Shown here: positions 8,283-16,672 of the stretch, piece by piece
How positions within the stretch are numbered: position 1 is the first letter of the stretch
Layout of the letters: every line of letters begins with the position of its first letter
NCBI GenBank assembly: GCA_041652575.1
Contig: JBAZHC010000011.1
Span: 1 to 64,000 of the forward strand
DNA length: 64,000 nucleotides
Origin: Phycisphaerae bacterium
GTDB lineage: Bacteria > Planctomycetota > Phycisphaerae > Sedimentisphaerales > UBA12454
Direction of reading: 5' to 3'
Translations under genes and position numbers: made by a program
Notes under the pieces: generated by a model
The model's database searches: none
Told to the model about the DNA's origin: nothing
Seen by the model: only the letters and a program-made list of their open reading frames with translations

Positions 8283-8864
8283 ATGACCCTGCAAAACCCG
8301 GACAACCTGCTGTTCGACGGCGGCAGCCCGCCAATCCCGGAAATCGTACACGCACAACTCGCGGCGATGGGCAAGGAATTCACACCGAAACAGTTCGACG
8401 AGCTTTACAAGCGGATTTACGACCTTTACGAATTAAAGGCAAGGATATTCACCGGGGAAATCGCAGCAATCGCCGAAGAAATCCATATCCAGCCCGAAAT
8501 CGGCTGGGACCTCGTATCGCTTAAGACCACTATCGGGCCAAACGTTCTGCCGGCGGCAGCGGTAGTATTAAATTCGCCCGAAGGACAAAGAGTTACTTCC
8601 GAAGCGGGCGGGTACAGTTCGACAGACGCGATATGCTCGGCTATCGCCGAGTCCACGCAAATTCATGTATTTCTCAAAGACCTCGAATTTCATACTATCA
8701 TCGGCGGAACAAATTCACTGGGCCGGGCAAATATAACCGTCGAATACCATAACAGGCAGGTAAGAACCACCGCCTGCTCAATCGATATGCTCGAAGCAAT
8801 CGCAAAAGCCTATCTGACGGCTATAAATATCGTATTAGACAGAGTCAACCAGCAACTGGAGTAA
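8283..8864 (+). CDS. Stand-alone LeuA-type regulatory (allosteric) domain protein
   Basis: A 193-residue protein that lacks any TIM-barrel catalytic domain but matches the C-terminal part of 2-isopropylmalate synthase. A helical linker (MGKEFTPKQFDELYKRI, about 30-46) leads into a LeuA_dimer fold with the pattern of a core tryptophan, GPNVLPAAAVVL, EAGGYSSTDA, FHTIIGGTNSLG and finally CSIDMLEAIAKAYLTAIN. In LeuA this domain binds leucine for feedback inhibition. It could be a separate regulatory subunit of a LeuA or citramalate/homocitrate synthase encoded elsewhere, or an orphan sensor. A TAAATT box 6 nt before the ATG and the absence of a Shine-Dalgarno suggest a leaderless mRNA. It is followed by aroDE. 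Confidence 0.75.
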   Translation: MTLQNPDNLLFDGGSPPIPEIVHAQLAAMGKEFTPKQFDELYKRIYDLYELKARIFTGEIAAIAEEIHIQPEIGWDLVSLKTTIGPNVLPAAAVVLNSPEGQRVTSEAGGYSSTDAICSAIAESTQIHVFLKDLEFHTIIGGTNSLGRANITVEYHNRQVRTTACSIDMLEAIAKAYLTAINIVLDRVNQQLE

Positions 8865-8868
8865 GGAA

Positions 8869-8905
8869 GCCACAGAGAATTTTAGCCACAGAGGCCACAG
8901 AGAAA
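8869..8905. repeat. CACAGAG dispersed repeat between leuA-like gene and aroDE
   Basis: Three CACAGAG units in about 37 bp (GCCACAGAG, then AGCCACAGAGGCCACAGAG). It lies directly before the aroDE start at 8916 and belongs to the family described at 21381 and 30360. Confidence 0.8.
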
Positions 8906-8915
8906 AGAAATTAAA

Positions 8916-10472
8916 ATGACTTATCTTACAATTCCAATATCAGGCAAAGATTTAAAAAGCTGTAAAGAGCAGATTAGCTCGGCCGTAAAGGCCGGGACTG
9001 AAATGCTCGAACTGCGCACAGATTATGTCGATTCGCTCGATGTAAATAAGTTAAAAGAATTAATCGCCGCGGCAAAACAGACCTGCCTGCCGATAATCGT
9101 TACCTGCAGAGACGCCGCCGAAGGCGGAATGAACAATCTAAATCCCCTGCTGCGTAAACAAATACTTCTTGAGGCAATAAAACTTGACGCTGAATTGATA
9201 GACTGCGAATACGCCAACTTCATAAAAAAAGATTTCGGCGACGATATTAAAAAAGCACTGTCAGAAAATAAAAAAATAAAACTAATTCTGTCGGCGCATA
9301 ATTTTAAAGGGCCTTTTGAAAATTTAGACAGTATTTACGAACGGATGTTTGCGGCATTTCCGGCGGCAATCGCAAAAACAGCTTACTGGGCCGGCCATAT
9401 AAACGATTGTTTCGCGGCATTCGATATCCTGAAAAAGTACGGCAGCAACGCAATAGCGATATGTATGGGCGATGCGGGGATTATAAGCAGGATAATCGCG
9501 AAAAAATTAGACGCTTTCCTGACTTTCGCAAGTATCGAGGACGAATCCGCGACGGCATCAGGCCAATTAACGATAGAGAAAATGAAAAAGCTGTATCGCT
9601 TCGATATTATAAATAATGAAACCCGGCTTTTCGGCGTCATAGCGGACCCGGTGGGCCATTCGATAAGCCCTGCGGTTTTAAACGGCTGCTTCGATGCGGA
9701 AAAATTAAACTGCGTTTATCTGCCGCTGCTCGTAAAAGGCGGCCGAATGGAATTCGACGAATTTCTCGATAATATAACCCTGCGAAAATGGCTGGACTTT
9801 GGAGGGTTCAGCGTAACGATTCCGCACAAGGTCAACGCTCTGCAATACGCGCAGAAAAAAGGAGAATATATCGAGCCGGCGGCTGCGCAAATCGGCGCGG
9901 TCAATACGCTCGTAATCGGAGTAAACGAAAGAATTATCGGATTCAATACCGACTGCGCCGGTGCGATGGACGCTTTGACAAACGCGATGGGGATAAGCAA
10001 AAAACAACTGCATAATAAAACAGTTGCGGTTTTGGGCGCGGGCGGAGTTGCCAGGGCAATTGTCGCAGGACTGGCTGATGTCGGCGCAAAAGTTACCATA
10101 TACAACCGCACAATATCGAAGGCACAGCAGCTCGCCTCGGAATTCAGGTGTCACGGTACAGACCCTGAGGAAATTAAAAATACAGAAGCGGAAATTATCA
10201 TCAACTGTACGAGTATTGGAATGTCTCCTAAAATCGATGAAAGTCCCATGCCGAAAAAACACATCAAATCTTCAATGATTGTTTTTGATACGGTTTATAA
10301 CCCCTTAAAAACAAAGCTGTTACAACAAGCAAAAGAAGCCGGCGCAAAAATCGTTAACGGCTCTGAAATGTTCATTGGCCAGGCCGCTGAGCAATTCAAA
10401 TTGTTTACGCACAAAGATTGTCCGATGGATGTTCTGCGAAAAGTTGTAATTGAGTCGCTGAAGAACAAATAA
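8916..10472 (+). CDS. aroDE: Fused 3-dehydroquinate dehydratase (type I)/shikimate dehydrogenase
   Basis: A 518-residue bifunctional enzyme for steps 3 and 4 of the shikimate pathway. Residues 1 to about 222 form the type I dehydroquinase barrel, with SAHNF (catalytic His) and the Schiff-base Lys in AIAKTAYWAG. Residues about 238-518 form shikimate dehydrogenase: GVIADPVGHSISPAVLNGCF at the start of the substrate domain, an SVTIPHK segment with the catalytic Lys, the NADP loop GAGGVARAIVAGL and late GSEMFIGQAAEQF. Such fusions occur in plants, chlamydiae and planctomycetes. A bidirectional terminator follows and separates it from the convergent EF-G gene. Confidence 0.92.
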   Translation: MTYLTIPISGKDLKSCKEQISSAVKAGTEMLELRTDYVDSLDVNKLKELIAAAKQTCLPIIVTCRDAAEGGMNNLNPLLRKQILLEAIKLDAELIDCEYANFIKKDFGDDIKKALSENKKIKLILSAHNFKGPFENLDSIYERMFAAFPAAIAKTAYWAGHINDCFAAFDILKKYGSNAIAICMGDAGIISRIIAKKLDAFLTFASIEDESATASGQLTIEKMKKLYRFDIINNETRLFGVIADPVGHSISPAVLNGCFDAEKLNCVYLPLLVKGGRMEFDEFLDNITLRKWLDFGGFSVTIPHKVNALQYAQKKGEYIEPAAAQIGAVNTLVIGVNERIIGFNTDCAGAMDALTNAMGISKKQLHNKTVAVLGAGGVARAIVAGLADVGAKVTIYNRTISKAQQLASEFRCHGTDPEEIKNTEAEIIINCTSIGMSPKIDESPMPKKHIKSSMIVFDTVYNPLKTKLLQQAKEAGAKIVNGSEMFIGQAAEQFKLFTHKDCPMDVLRKVVIESLKNK

Positions 10473-10477
10473 AAAAA

Positions 10478-10496
10478 CCCCCGACATAATCGGGGG
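10478..10496. terminator. Bidirectional terminator between aroDE and EF-G-like gene
   Basis: A perfect 7-bp stem CCCCCGA/TCGGGGG with a 5-nt loop. On the left is an A-run (T-run for the minus strand), on the right TTAAGTATTTT. It sits in the 53-bp gap between convergent genes. Confidence 0.8.
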
Positions 10497-10525
10497 TTAA
10501 GTATTTTCTGGAAAAACAAAAACGG

Positions 10526-12565
10526 TTATTCTTCTGCGTCGGCCTGTTTCTGTTTTGCGTACTGTGCGATAATCTGCTGCTGAACGTTCGGCGGAACAAC
10601 TTCATAATGACTCAACGTCATCGAATAGCTGCCCTGACCGCCGGTAACGCTCTTGAGCTGGCTGTCGTAACTTGCGACTTCCGACAAAGGCACCTGAGCC
10701 TTAATCACCATCATATTTCCCGCGAGCATATCCTGGCCCTGCACTCTGCCTCTTCGGCTGGACAGGTCGCCTGCGATGCCGCCGACATAGTCGGCCGGAA
10801 CTGTAATTTCGATATTGACTATCGGCTCAAGCAGAGCCGGTTTTGCCTTATGGACGGCGTCGAGAAACGCGCCTTTACCGGCGGAGCGGAACGCAACTTC
10901 CTTCGAGTCAACTGGATGGTGCTTCCCATCGGTTATGGATACTTTTACATCTTTCATCGGGAAGCCTGCGACGGCGCCGTTTTCCATAACGTCATTGATG
11001 CCCTTGGTAATCGGTGCCTCGAACTGGCCGGGAATAGACCCGCCGAAAATATCCCATGAAAACTGCAGAGTCGGTTCTGAGCCGCGGGGAGCAGGTTCAA
11101 CTGTCAGGTAAACTTCACCAAACTGCCCTGCACCTCCGGTCTGTTTTTTATGGCGATAATGGCCGTCGGCCTTTGCGGTGATAGTTTCACGATATGGAAT
11201 TTTCGGTTTTTTGGTCGTAACCGAAAGTTTAAAACGCTTTTCCATTTTGGAAAGCATAACGCGCAAATGCAAATCGCCCAGGCCGCTTATAACAAGCTCG
11301 TGCGTCTGATGGTCGCGGCTGACCTTGAAGCAAACGTCTTCTTCGGTAAGCTTTTCCATCGCGGTGCCGAGTTTCTGTTCATCGCCCTTCGATGTCGGCT
11401 CCAGCGCAAGACTGAACATCGGCGCCGGCACTTTGGGCATTTCAAAATTTCCCGATACTTTGCCGTCGTGGATAAGGTCGCCGATTTGGAGTTCTTCGAG
11501 TTTCGCCAGCGTTACGATATCGCCTGCGACGCCTGCCGGAACTTCGCTGATTTCAGCGCCCTGATTTTTGAGGACATGACCGGGTCGAATAGCTTTCTTA
11601 TCGGTGCCTCTTAACATCGCCGTATCGCTTTTCAGCGTTCCGCTGAAAATTCTCATCGTTGCGTATTTCATATTCGAACGCGGGTCGAGACCGACTCTGA
11701 AAACAAGTCCTGCCAGCGCCCCTGCCGAATCAGCCTTAATCTCGGTTACTTTCTCGCCATCGACAAGCTTTGCCGGTTTTACCTGCGCCGGCGAAGGAGC
11801 ATAATTAGTTATCAAATCCAGGAATTCGGTTATGCCGATTTCCTTTCGTGCATTGGTGAAAATAACAGGAATAATCTTGCCCTGTGCAATCGCCATGGCG
11901 AAAACAGCGGCAATTTTATCCTGCGATATCTGTTCGCCGCTAAGATAGGCTTCCATAAGTTTGTCGTCGGCTTCAATCGCGCTTTCGATAAGCTCTGTAT
12001 GGGCCTGCGCGACATCCATAACAGGCGAACTGCCGGTGCTGTTTACGAGGCAGTCGATAACCGATGCCTTGTCTGCCGCGGGGAGATTGGCGCATCTGCA
12101 CTGCATGCCGAAAGTCTGCTGAATAATCTTGAGCAGTTCGGGAATGTCTGCTGTTTCAGAATCGAGCTTGTTGATTATTATCATTCTCGCTTTTTCAGCA
12201 TCTACCGCGGCCTGAAAAAGTTTTCTCGTATTAATTTCAATACCTGCAGAAGCGTTTATAACTATCGCACAGCAGTCGGCGGCAGGAATCGAAGTCAACG
12301 CGGCGCCGATAAAATCGGGATAGCCGGGAGTGTCTATAAGGTTTATTGTTTTGCCGTTGTGGCTGGTATGCATAATCGCGGAGTGAATCGAATGGCCGCG
12401 GTCCTTTTCCTCATCGTCAAAGTCGGAAACTGTATTCTTCTCCTCGACTACCCCTAACCTGTTGGTTTTACCGGTCTTATGAAGAATCGACTCGGCGATG
12501 CTTGTTTTGCCCGCTCCGCCATGTCCAAGAAGCACTACGTTACGAATCTCATTGATATCAGTCAC
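10526..12565 (-). CDS. Elongation factor G-like translational GTPase (FusA2 type)
   Basis: A 679-residue GTPase with G1 GHGGAGKTS (about 14-22), G3 DTPGYPDF and G4 NKLD, followed by EF-G domains II-V (for example PYRETITAKADGHYRHKKQ in domain IV). The P-loop GHGGAGKT instead of AHVDHGKT marks the divergent EF-G family (T. thermophilus EF-G-2, mycobacterial FusA2-like), not the main fusA. The upstream open frame extends through tRNA-Gln, so I placed the start at the GTG at 12565, which has a GGAG ribosome-binding site and gives VTDINEIRNVVLLGHGG. Its role may be translocation or recycling under particular conditions. Confidence 0.88.
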   Translation of the reverse strand: MTDINEIRNVVLLGHGGAGKTSIAESILHKTGKTNRLGVVEEKNTVSDFDDEEKDRGHSIHSAIMHTSHNGKTINLIDTPGYPDFIGAALTSIPAADCCAIVINASAGIEINTRKLFQAAVDAEKARMIIINKLDSETADIPELLKIIQQTFGMQCRCANLPAADKASVIDCLVNSTGSSPVMDVAQAHTELIESAIEADDKLMEAYLSGEQISQDKIAAVFAMAIAQGKIIPVIFTNARKEIGITEFLDLITNYAPSPAQVKPAKLVDGEKVTEIKADSAGALAGLVFRVGLDPRSNMKYATMRIFSGTLKSDTAMLRGTDKKAIRPGHVLKNQGAEISEVPAGVAGDIVTLAKLEELQIGDLIHDGKVSGNFEMPKVPAPMFSLALEPTSKGDEQKLGTAMEKLTEEDVCFKVSRDHQTHELVISGLGDLHLRVMLSKMEKRFKLSVTTKKPKIPYRETITAKADGHYRHKKQTGGAGQFGEVYLTVEPAPRGSEPTLQFSWDIFGGSIPGQFEAPITKGINDVMENGAVAGFPMKDVKVSITDGKHHPVDSKEVAFRSAGKGAFLDAVHKAKPALLEPIVNIEITVPADYVGGIAGDLSSRRGRVQGQDMLAGNMMVIKAQVPLSEVASYDSQLKSVTGGQGSYSMTLSHYEVVPPNVQQQIIAQYAKQKQADAEE

Positions 12566-12682
12566 AATAAAACTCCTGACAATAGAATGACAAAATGCCT
12601 TTAAATGCCTAAAAGGGCAGATGATACAATAAAACCGCGGCAAGGGCAAGGGGAAATTAGAAAACAAAAAAACCTGAAATAG

Positions 12683-12731
12683 CGACTCGCCTGGCTCATC
12701 TCTACTTGTGGTGAGCAAGCCAAGCGAGTCG
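12683..12731. repeat. Large imperfect hairpin directly after tRNA-Gln
   Basis: Inverted arms CGACTCGCCTGGCT (12683-12696) and AGCCAAGCGAGTCG (12718-12731) pair over 14 positions with one mismatch. Read on the minus strand it begins 6 nt after the tRNA-Gln 3' end and is followed, after a few bases, by a run of seven T, so it may terminate the tRNA transcript. It also looks like a dispersed repeat. Confidence 0.6.
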
Positions 12732-12736
12732 AACCA

Positions 12737-12807
12737 CTGGGGAACAAGGATTCGAACCTTGACTAAATGGTTCAGAGCCACTCGTGCTACCGTTACACTA
12801 TTCCCCA
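12737..12807 (-). tRNA. tRNA-Gln (anticodon CTG)
   Basis: A 71-nt cloverleaf with acceptor arms TGGGGAA/TTCCCCA, discriminator G, anticodon stem AGTGG/CCATT, loop CTCTGAA (anticodon CTG, reading CAG), and T-loop GTTCGAATC. The U1-A72 pair and G73 are typical glutamine identity elements. CCA is not encoded. Confidence 0.92.
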
Positions 12808-12822
12808 AAATCATTTATCTAC

Positions 12823-12896
12823 TGGGCCCGCAAGGATTTGAACCTTGGACCGACGGATTATGAGTCCGCTGCTCTACCAGGCTGAGCTACGAGCCC
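12823..12896 (-). tRNA. tRNA-Met (anticodon CAT)
   Basis: A 74-nt cloverleaf with acceptor arms GGGCTCG/CGGGCCC, discriminator A, D-arm GCTCAGCCTGGTAGAGC, anticodon loop CTCATAA, and T-loop GGTTCAAATCC. CCA is not encoded. The G1-C72 pair and sequence fit elongator tRNA-Met; a lysidine-modified tRNA-Ile2 also has CAT and cannot be fully excluded. It lies 15 bp upstream of tRNA-Gln on the same strand. Confidence 0.88.
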
Positions 12897-12968
12897 TGAT
12901 GTTATCAGGATATAAATAATCCTTTGAAATTTCCTGATTACTCTACAATCTGCAAGGTTTTTTTGCAA

Positions 12969-13088
12969 GAAGATTAAAGATTGTAAAATTGGCCGCCATT
13001 GAGAACGTCAAAACCGGCATTTTTACAGGAAGATTAAAGGTTGTAAAGCTGGTCGCCGTCGAGGATATCAAAACCGGCGTCTTTTACC
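12969..13088. repeat. 60-bp imperfect tandem duplication covering the 3' end of the ACT gene
   Basis: 12969-13028 and 13029-13088 are similar over the whole 60 bp. The second holds the real stop region of the ACT gene, encoding AGFDILDGDQLYNL. The first, beyond the stop, would encode AGFDVLNGGQFYNL in the same relative register and also ends in a stop. Confidence 0.8.
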
Positions 13089-13468
13089 ACCTGCTCGGCG
13101 TTTGTCTGTGCCAGGTTCTCAATTTCAAGAACGCAAATGCCCTGCCGGTTCGGCTGAAGGACAAAACCATGTGCGTCGATGATGTTAATCCCGCCTGTGA
13201 CAAGCGCAGTCAAAAGCCTGTGAAGATTGCCCGGCCGGTCCGGAACGGATATCGCCAGGACATCCTTCAACGCACAGGCACAACCCATATCGGCAAGCGA
13301 CAGATGCGCCTGCTCGGGATTGTCCACTATAAGCTTCATCAGGCCGTAATCGCCCCTGTCCTGTATGGCAAAGGCTCGAATGTTTACACCTATTTTCTGA
13401 AGATTGTCGGTAATGGCCTTTAATCTGCCAGGCTTGTTTTCGACAAATACATGAAGCTGTTTTGCCAT
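13034..13468 (-). CDS. Tandem ACT-domain amino-acid-binding protein
   Basis: A 144-residue protein made of two ACT domains: about 1-70, starting KQLHVFVENKPGRLKAITDNL, and about 72-140 with VPDRPGNLHRLLTAL. ACT pairs bind amino acids and regulate partner enzymes. Its gene starts 11 bp after the stop of a phenylacetate-CoA ligase, the common partner of this family in anaerobes, so it probably senses an aromatic amino acid or an aryl acid. It is the last gene of a four-gene paaK-ACT-paaK-ACT operon and is clearly paralogous to the gene at 14794-15225. Confidence 0.85.
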   Translation of the reverse strand: MAKQLHVFVENKPGRLKAITDNLQKIGVNIRAFAIQDRGDYGLMKLIVDNPEQAHLSLADMGCACALKDVLAISVPDRPGNLHRLLTALVTGGINIIDAHGFVLQPNRQGICVLEIENLAQTNAEQVVKDAGFDILDGDQLYNL

Positions 13469-13479
13469 TTGTAACTCCT

Positions 13480-14790
13480 TTACAATTTTGGACGGGTATC
13501 GACCACACGAACGGCTTTGCCTTCGAACGCAGGCAGAACGCCAGGCTCGTGCAGTTCTATCGCGGGCTTTATCGTTATCGAGGCCTTCAATTCTTCGGCA
13601 ATCTTATGCTTGAGATTGTCAATCTGTTTCGCCTCGCCCATAAACATCTTGGAATACAGTTCCACTTTTACGATTAGTTTGTCAAGCTCGCCATATTTTT
13701 CAACACATATCTGATAATTTGTGCCGACCTCGGGAATTTTCATTACAACTTCCTCAATCTGCGACGGGAAGACATTAACGCCGTTGATTATCAGCATATC
13801 GTCGCTTCTGCCGAGGATTCGCGAAAGCCTTCTGTGCGTTCTTCCGCACGGACAAGGCTCGGTATGCAGAAAGGCAAGGTCCCGCGTTCTATATCGCATA
13901 AGAGGCATGGCATTACGAATAAGATTCGTAAGCACTACTTCGCCTTCCTGACCGTCAGGAACAAGCTCGCCGGTCTTTGGATTGATTATTTCGACTATAT
14001 AAGCATCTTCCCATAGATGCAGGTCATTTTTATAAACACATTCGAAAGCCACGCCCGGCCCATTCATTTCGCTAAGGCCGTAAGAATTATATGCGTCAAT
14101 TTTGTAAAGTTCTTCGATTTTCTTCCGCGTACCTTCCGAATGAGGCTCGGCGCCGATAAAAGCTTTTTTCAAAGCCAAATCGCCGACCGCGACACCATAC
14201 TCGGCAAGTTTCGAATGAATATGCAGCAGATAACTGGGCGTTATGTGCAGAACTGTCGTGCGGAAATCCTTCATCAACTGGACCTGTCTTTTGGTATTGC
14301 CGCCGGCTGCCGGAATAACCATCATACCGACCCGCTCGGCCCCGTAATGCATACACAAACCGCCGGTAAACAAACCGTAGCTCATCATATTCTGCAGAAT
14401 ATCAGTCCTGCCCGCTCCGGTGGCAATTATACTTCTTGCCATTATGTCCGTAGCGGCATCGAGGTCCTTGGCGGAAAGATATATCACGGTCGGAATCCCC
14501 GTCGTGCCGCTCGAGGTGTGTATCCTGACAACTTCGGAAGTATCGACAGAAAGAAGGCCCTTCGGATAATTCTGACGCAGGTCGTCTTTCATCGTAAACG
14601 GAATTTTACGCAAATCGTCAAGGCTCTTAATATCGTCAGGCGATTTTATCCCTGCAACGGGAAGCCGTCTTGAATAAAACGGCGTCTTTAAAGCCGAAGC
14701 TATTATAGTTTTAAGCCTTTGTAACTGAATCTGCTCAATCTTTTGACGGTCAGCGGTTTCAACCTCTTTGTTCCAGTAACGAATTTCCAT
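13480..14790 (-). CDS. Phenylacetate-CoA ligase (copy 2)
   Basis: A 436-residue adenylate-forming enzyme of the PaaK family, which activates phenylacetate or related aryl acids to CoA thioesters with ATP. Visible motifs are the AMP/P-loop HTSSGTTGIPTVIY (about residues 92-105), YNSYGLSEMNGPGVAFEC (A5 region) and PLMRYRTRDLAFLH with CPCGRTHRRL. The C-terminal lid has a GKAVRVVD lysine motif. In anaerobes it commonly works next to indolepyruvate ferredoxin oxidoreductase, making ATP during aromatic amino-acid fermentation; no such oxidoreductase is visible here. It starts 3 bp after the upstream ACT gene. Confidence 0.88.
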   Translation of the reverse strand: MEIRYWNKEVETADRQKIEQIQLQRLKTIIASALKTPFYSRRLPVAGIKSPDDIKSLDDLRKIPFTMKDDLRQNYPKGLLSVDTSEVVRIHTSSGTTGIPTVIYLSAKDLDAATDIMARSIIATGAGRTDILQNMMSYGLFTGGLCMHYGAERVGMMVIPAAGGNTKRQVQLMKDFRTTVLHITPSYLLHIHSKLAEYGVAVGDLALKKAFIGAEPHSEGTRKKIEELYKIDAYNSYGLSEMNGPGVAFECVYKNDLHLWEDAYIVEIINPKTGELVPDGQEGEVVLTNLIRNAMPLMRYRTRDLAFLHTEPCPCGRTHRRLSRILGRSDDMLIINGVNVFPSQIEEVVMKIPEVGTNYQICVEKYGELDKLIVKVELYSKMFMGEAKQIDNLKHKIAEELKASITIKPAIELHEPGVLPAFEGKAVRVVDTRPKL

Positions 14791-14793
14791 TAT

Positions 14794-15225
14794 TTAAAGC
14801 TCCCTGACGCCTTGTTCAGTAACAATTTTTATATTATGCTTTTTCAGCACCTTCGCGGCCTTATCGACATCATCGAAACGAAAGACCATAAGAGCCTTAT
14901 CGGATGATTTTTCAACAAAGCCGTACATATATTCGATATTAACGTCTTCGTCCGCCAGCGCCTTTAAAATATCGGCAAGACCGCCCGGCCTGTCTTCGAC
15001 CTCGACAGCGATAACATCCGTAATCCTTGCGACAATACCGGCATCTTCCAAAGCACTGACCGCCGCGTCAGGTTTGTTTACCACAATTCGAAGAATGCCG
15101 AAGGATTCGGTCTCGGCGACATTGAGCGCACGGATGTTAATATCTTTTTGGCCCAGCAGCGAACAGACATCGTAAAGTCTGCCTTTGCGGTTTTCCAGAA
15201 ACACAGAAATCTGTTTTATTTTCAT
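14794..15225 (-). CDS. Tandem ACT-domain protein (copy 1)
   Basis: A 143-residue protein with two ACT domains, beginning KIKQISVFLENRKGRLYDV and then VEVEDRPGGLADILKAL at about residue 70. It is paralogous to the ACT protein at 13034. Sandwiched between two paaK genes with gaps of 11 bp and 3 bp, it is probably a regulatory partner of one or both ligases. Confidence 0.85.
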   Translation of the reverse strand: MKIKQISVFLENRKGRLYDVCSLLGQKDINIRALNVAETESFGILRIVVNKPDAAVSALEDAGIVARITDVIAVEVEDRPGGLADILKALADEDVNIEYMYGFVEKSSDKALMVFRFDDVDKAAKVLKKHNIKIVTEQGVREL

Positions 15226-15236
15226 TTTATGTGTCC

Positions 15237-16538
15237 TTACATTTGACGTTTATCAATAACTCTTTTCGCCTTGCCCATACTTCTCTCGATAGTCTTGGGT
15301 TCGACAAGCGTAATCTTTGCGCTTATCGACAGTACCGCGCTCATTTCCTTTTTGATTTTGCGCTTAAGCTCTTCAAGTTTCTTAACTTCGTCGCTGAACA
15401 TTTTGCTGTTGACCTCGACAAGCACTTCAACCTCATCGAGCTGATGCTGCTGACGATCGACGATAATCTGATAATGCGGCTCTGTGCCCTCGATGCCGAG
15501 CAGCACGTGTTCAATCTGCGATGGAAATACATTTATGCCGCGAACGACAATCATATCGTCCGTTCTGCCCTTGATTTTGCTGATTCGCGGACTCGTTCTG
15601 CCGCATTTGCATTTTTCATAATTGATGCTGACAATATCGCGTGTGCGGTATCTAATCAGCGGAATCGCCTGCTTTGTAAGCGTCGTAATAACTAATTCGC
15701 CGTCCTGACCTTCGGCAACAGCCTCGCCGCTGTCGGGGTCGATAATCTCCGGATAAAATACGTCGCTGAAAATATGCAGTCCGTTCTTATGTGGACATTC
15801 CTGCGCGACACCGGGCCCGATTATTTCCGAAAGACCGTAAATATCGGTAGCGAGCATATTCCATACGGCTTCGATTTCGCCTCGCATTTTTTCGGTCCAC
15901 GGTTCTGCGCCGAACATGCCGATTTTCCAGTTTCCTTTTTTCGGGTCTATGCCCATATCTTTGGCTTCTTCCGCCATATAAAGTGCGTAGCTCGGCGTGC
16001 AGGTAATTATCTTCGGCGCAAAATCCTGCATAATTTTTAATTGTCTGGCTGTCTGGCCGGATGACATCGGGATAACTCTTAATCCCATCTCGAGTCCGCC
16101 GTAATGAACGCCGAGGCCGCCGGTGAATAATCCGTAGCCGTAGGCGTTTTGAACAGTGTCGCCCGGCTCGGCTCCTGCGCAGGCCAGGCAGCGGGCCATC
16201 ACTTCAGACCAGAGTTTTATATCGTCTTTTGTATAGCCGACAAGCGTAGGATTTCCAGTCGTGCCGCTGGAGACATGAATTTCCTTAACTTCCTTCTGGT
16301 CCGTGCTGAAAAGGCCGTAAGGATAATTATCCCGCATATCGATTTTATTAGTGAACGGCAGTCTTTTTATGTCGTCGATGGAGGTCATTTTGTCGGGTTT
16401 GACCCCTGCCTTGTCGAATTTGTCTTTATAAACTTTGCAGTTTCCATAGACATAGGCGGCAAGTTTTTTAAGTCTTTCCGACTGGGCCTGCTTAAGCTCC
16501 GCAGACGCCATACATTCGAACTTTTCGTTCCAAATCAT
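15237..16538 (-). CDS. Phenylacetate-CoA ligase (copy 1)
   Basis: A 433-residue PaaK-family ligase and first gene of the paaK-ACT-paaK-ACT operon. Motifs include HVSSGTTGNPTLVGYT (AMP-binding loop, about 90-105), DIYGLSEIIGPGVAQEC, PLIRYRTRDIVSINYEKCKC and a C-terminal GKAKRVIDKR lid lysine. It shares its layout with the copy at 13480, but the visible motifs differ at many positions, so the duplication looks old and the two enzymes may prefer different aryl acids. Confidence 0.88.
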   Translation of the reverse strand: MIWNEKFECMASAELKQAQSERLKKLAAYVYGNCKVYKDKFDKAGVKPDKMTSIDDIKRLPFTNKIDMRDNYPYGLFSTDQKEVKEIHVSSGTTGNPTLVGYTKDDIKLWSEVMARCLACAGAEPGDTVQNAYGYGLFTGGLGVHYGGLEMGLRVIPMSSGQTARQLKIMQDFAPKIITCTPSYALYMAEEAKDMGIDPKKGNWKIGMFGAEPWTEKMRGEIEAVWNMLATDIYGLSEIIGPGVAQECPHKNGLHIFSDVFYPEIIDPDSGEAVAEGQDGELVITTLTKQAIPLIRYRTRDIVSINYEKCKCGRTSPRISKIKGRTDDMIVVRGINVFPSQIEHVLLGIEGTEPHYQIIVDRQQHQLDEVEVLVEVNSKMFSDEVKKLEELKRKIKKEMSAVLSISAKITLVEPKTIERSMGKAKRVIDKRQM

Positions 16539-16598
16539 AGCAAGTCCCCTGATAAAAACCGAAAAACTGAATATACCATTTATGGCGTTTTTTTCAAT

Positions 16599-16625
16599 AA
16601 AAAAAACCCGGCTATTTAGCCGGGC
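16599..16625 (-). terminator. Terminator after the porin gene
   Basis: Stem CCCGGCTA/TAGCCGGG (16607-16624). In the minus-strand reading it is followed by a run of eight T, so it terminates the porin transcript from 16669. It lies between two minus-strand genes. Confidence 0.75.
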
Positions 16626-16672
16626 TTGTCAGTGTTAGTCCGTGTTTTAAGTCCGCGTCAGTTAGTGTTTAG
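16624..16672. repeat. Dispersed CAGTGT/CCGTGT repeat
   Basis: GTCAGTGTTAGTCCGTGTT followed by GTCCGCGTCAGTTAGTG. It is the same family as at 4867-4906 and, inverted, 33742-33785, and ends on the porin stop codon. Confidence 0.6.

Noticed and set aside
12566..12814. N-terminal extension of the EF-G-like protein
   Set aside because: The extra 83 codons pass through tRNA-Gln and the hairpin after it, while a GTG with GGAG at 12565 gives the conserved N-terminus.
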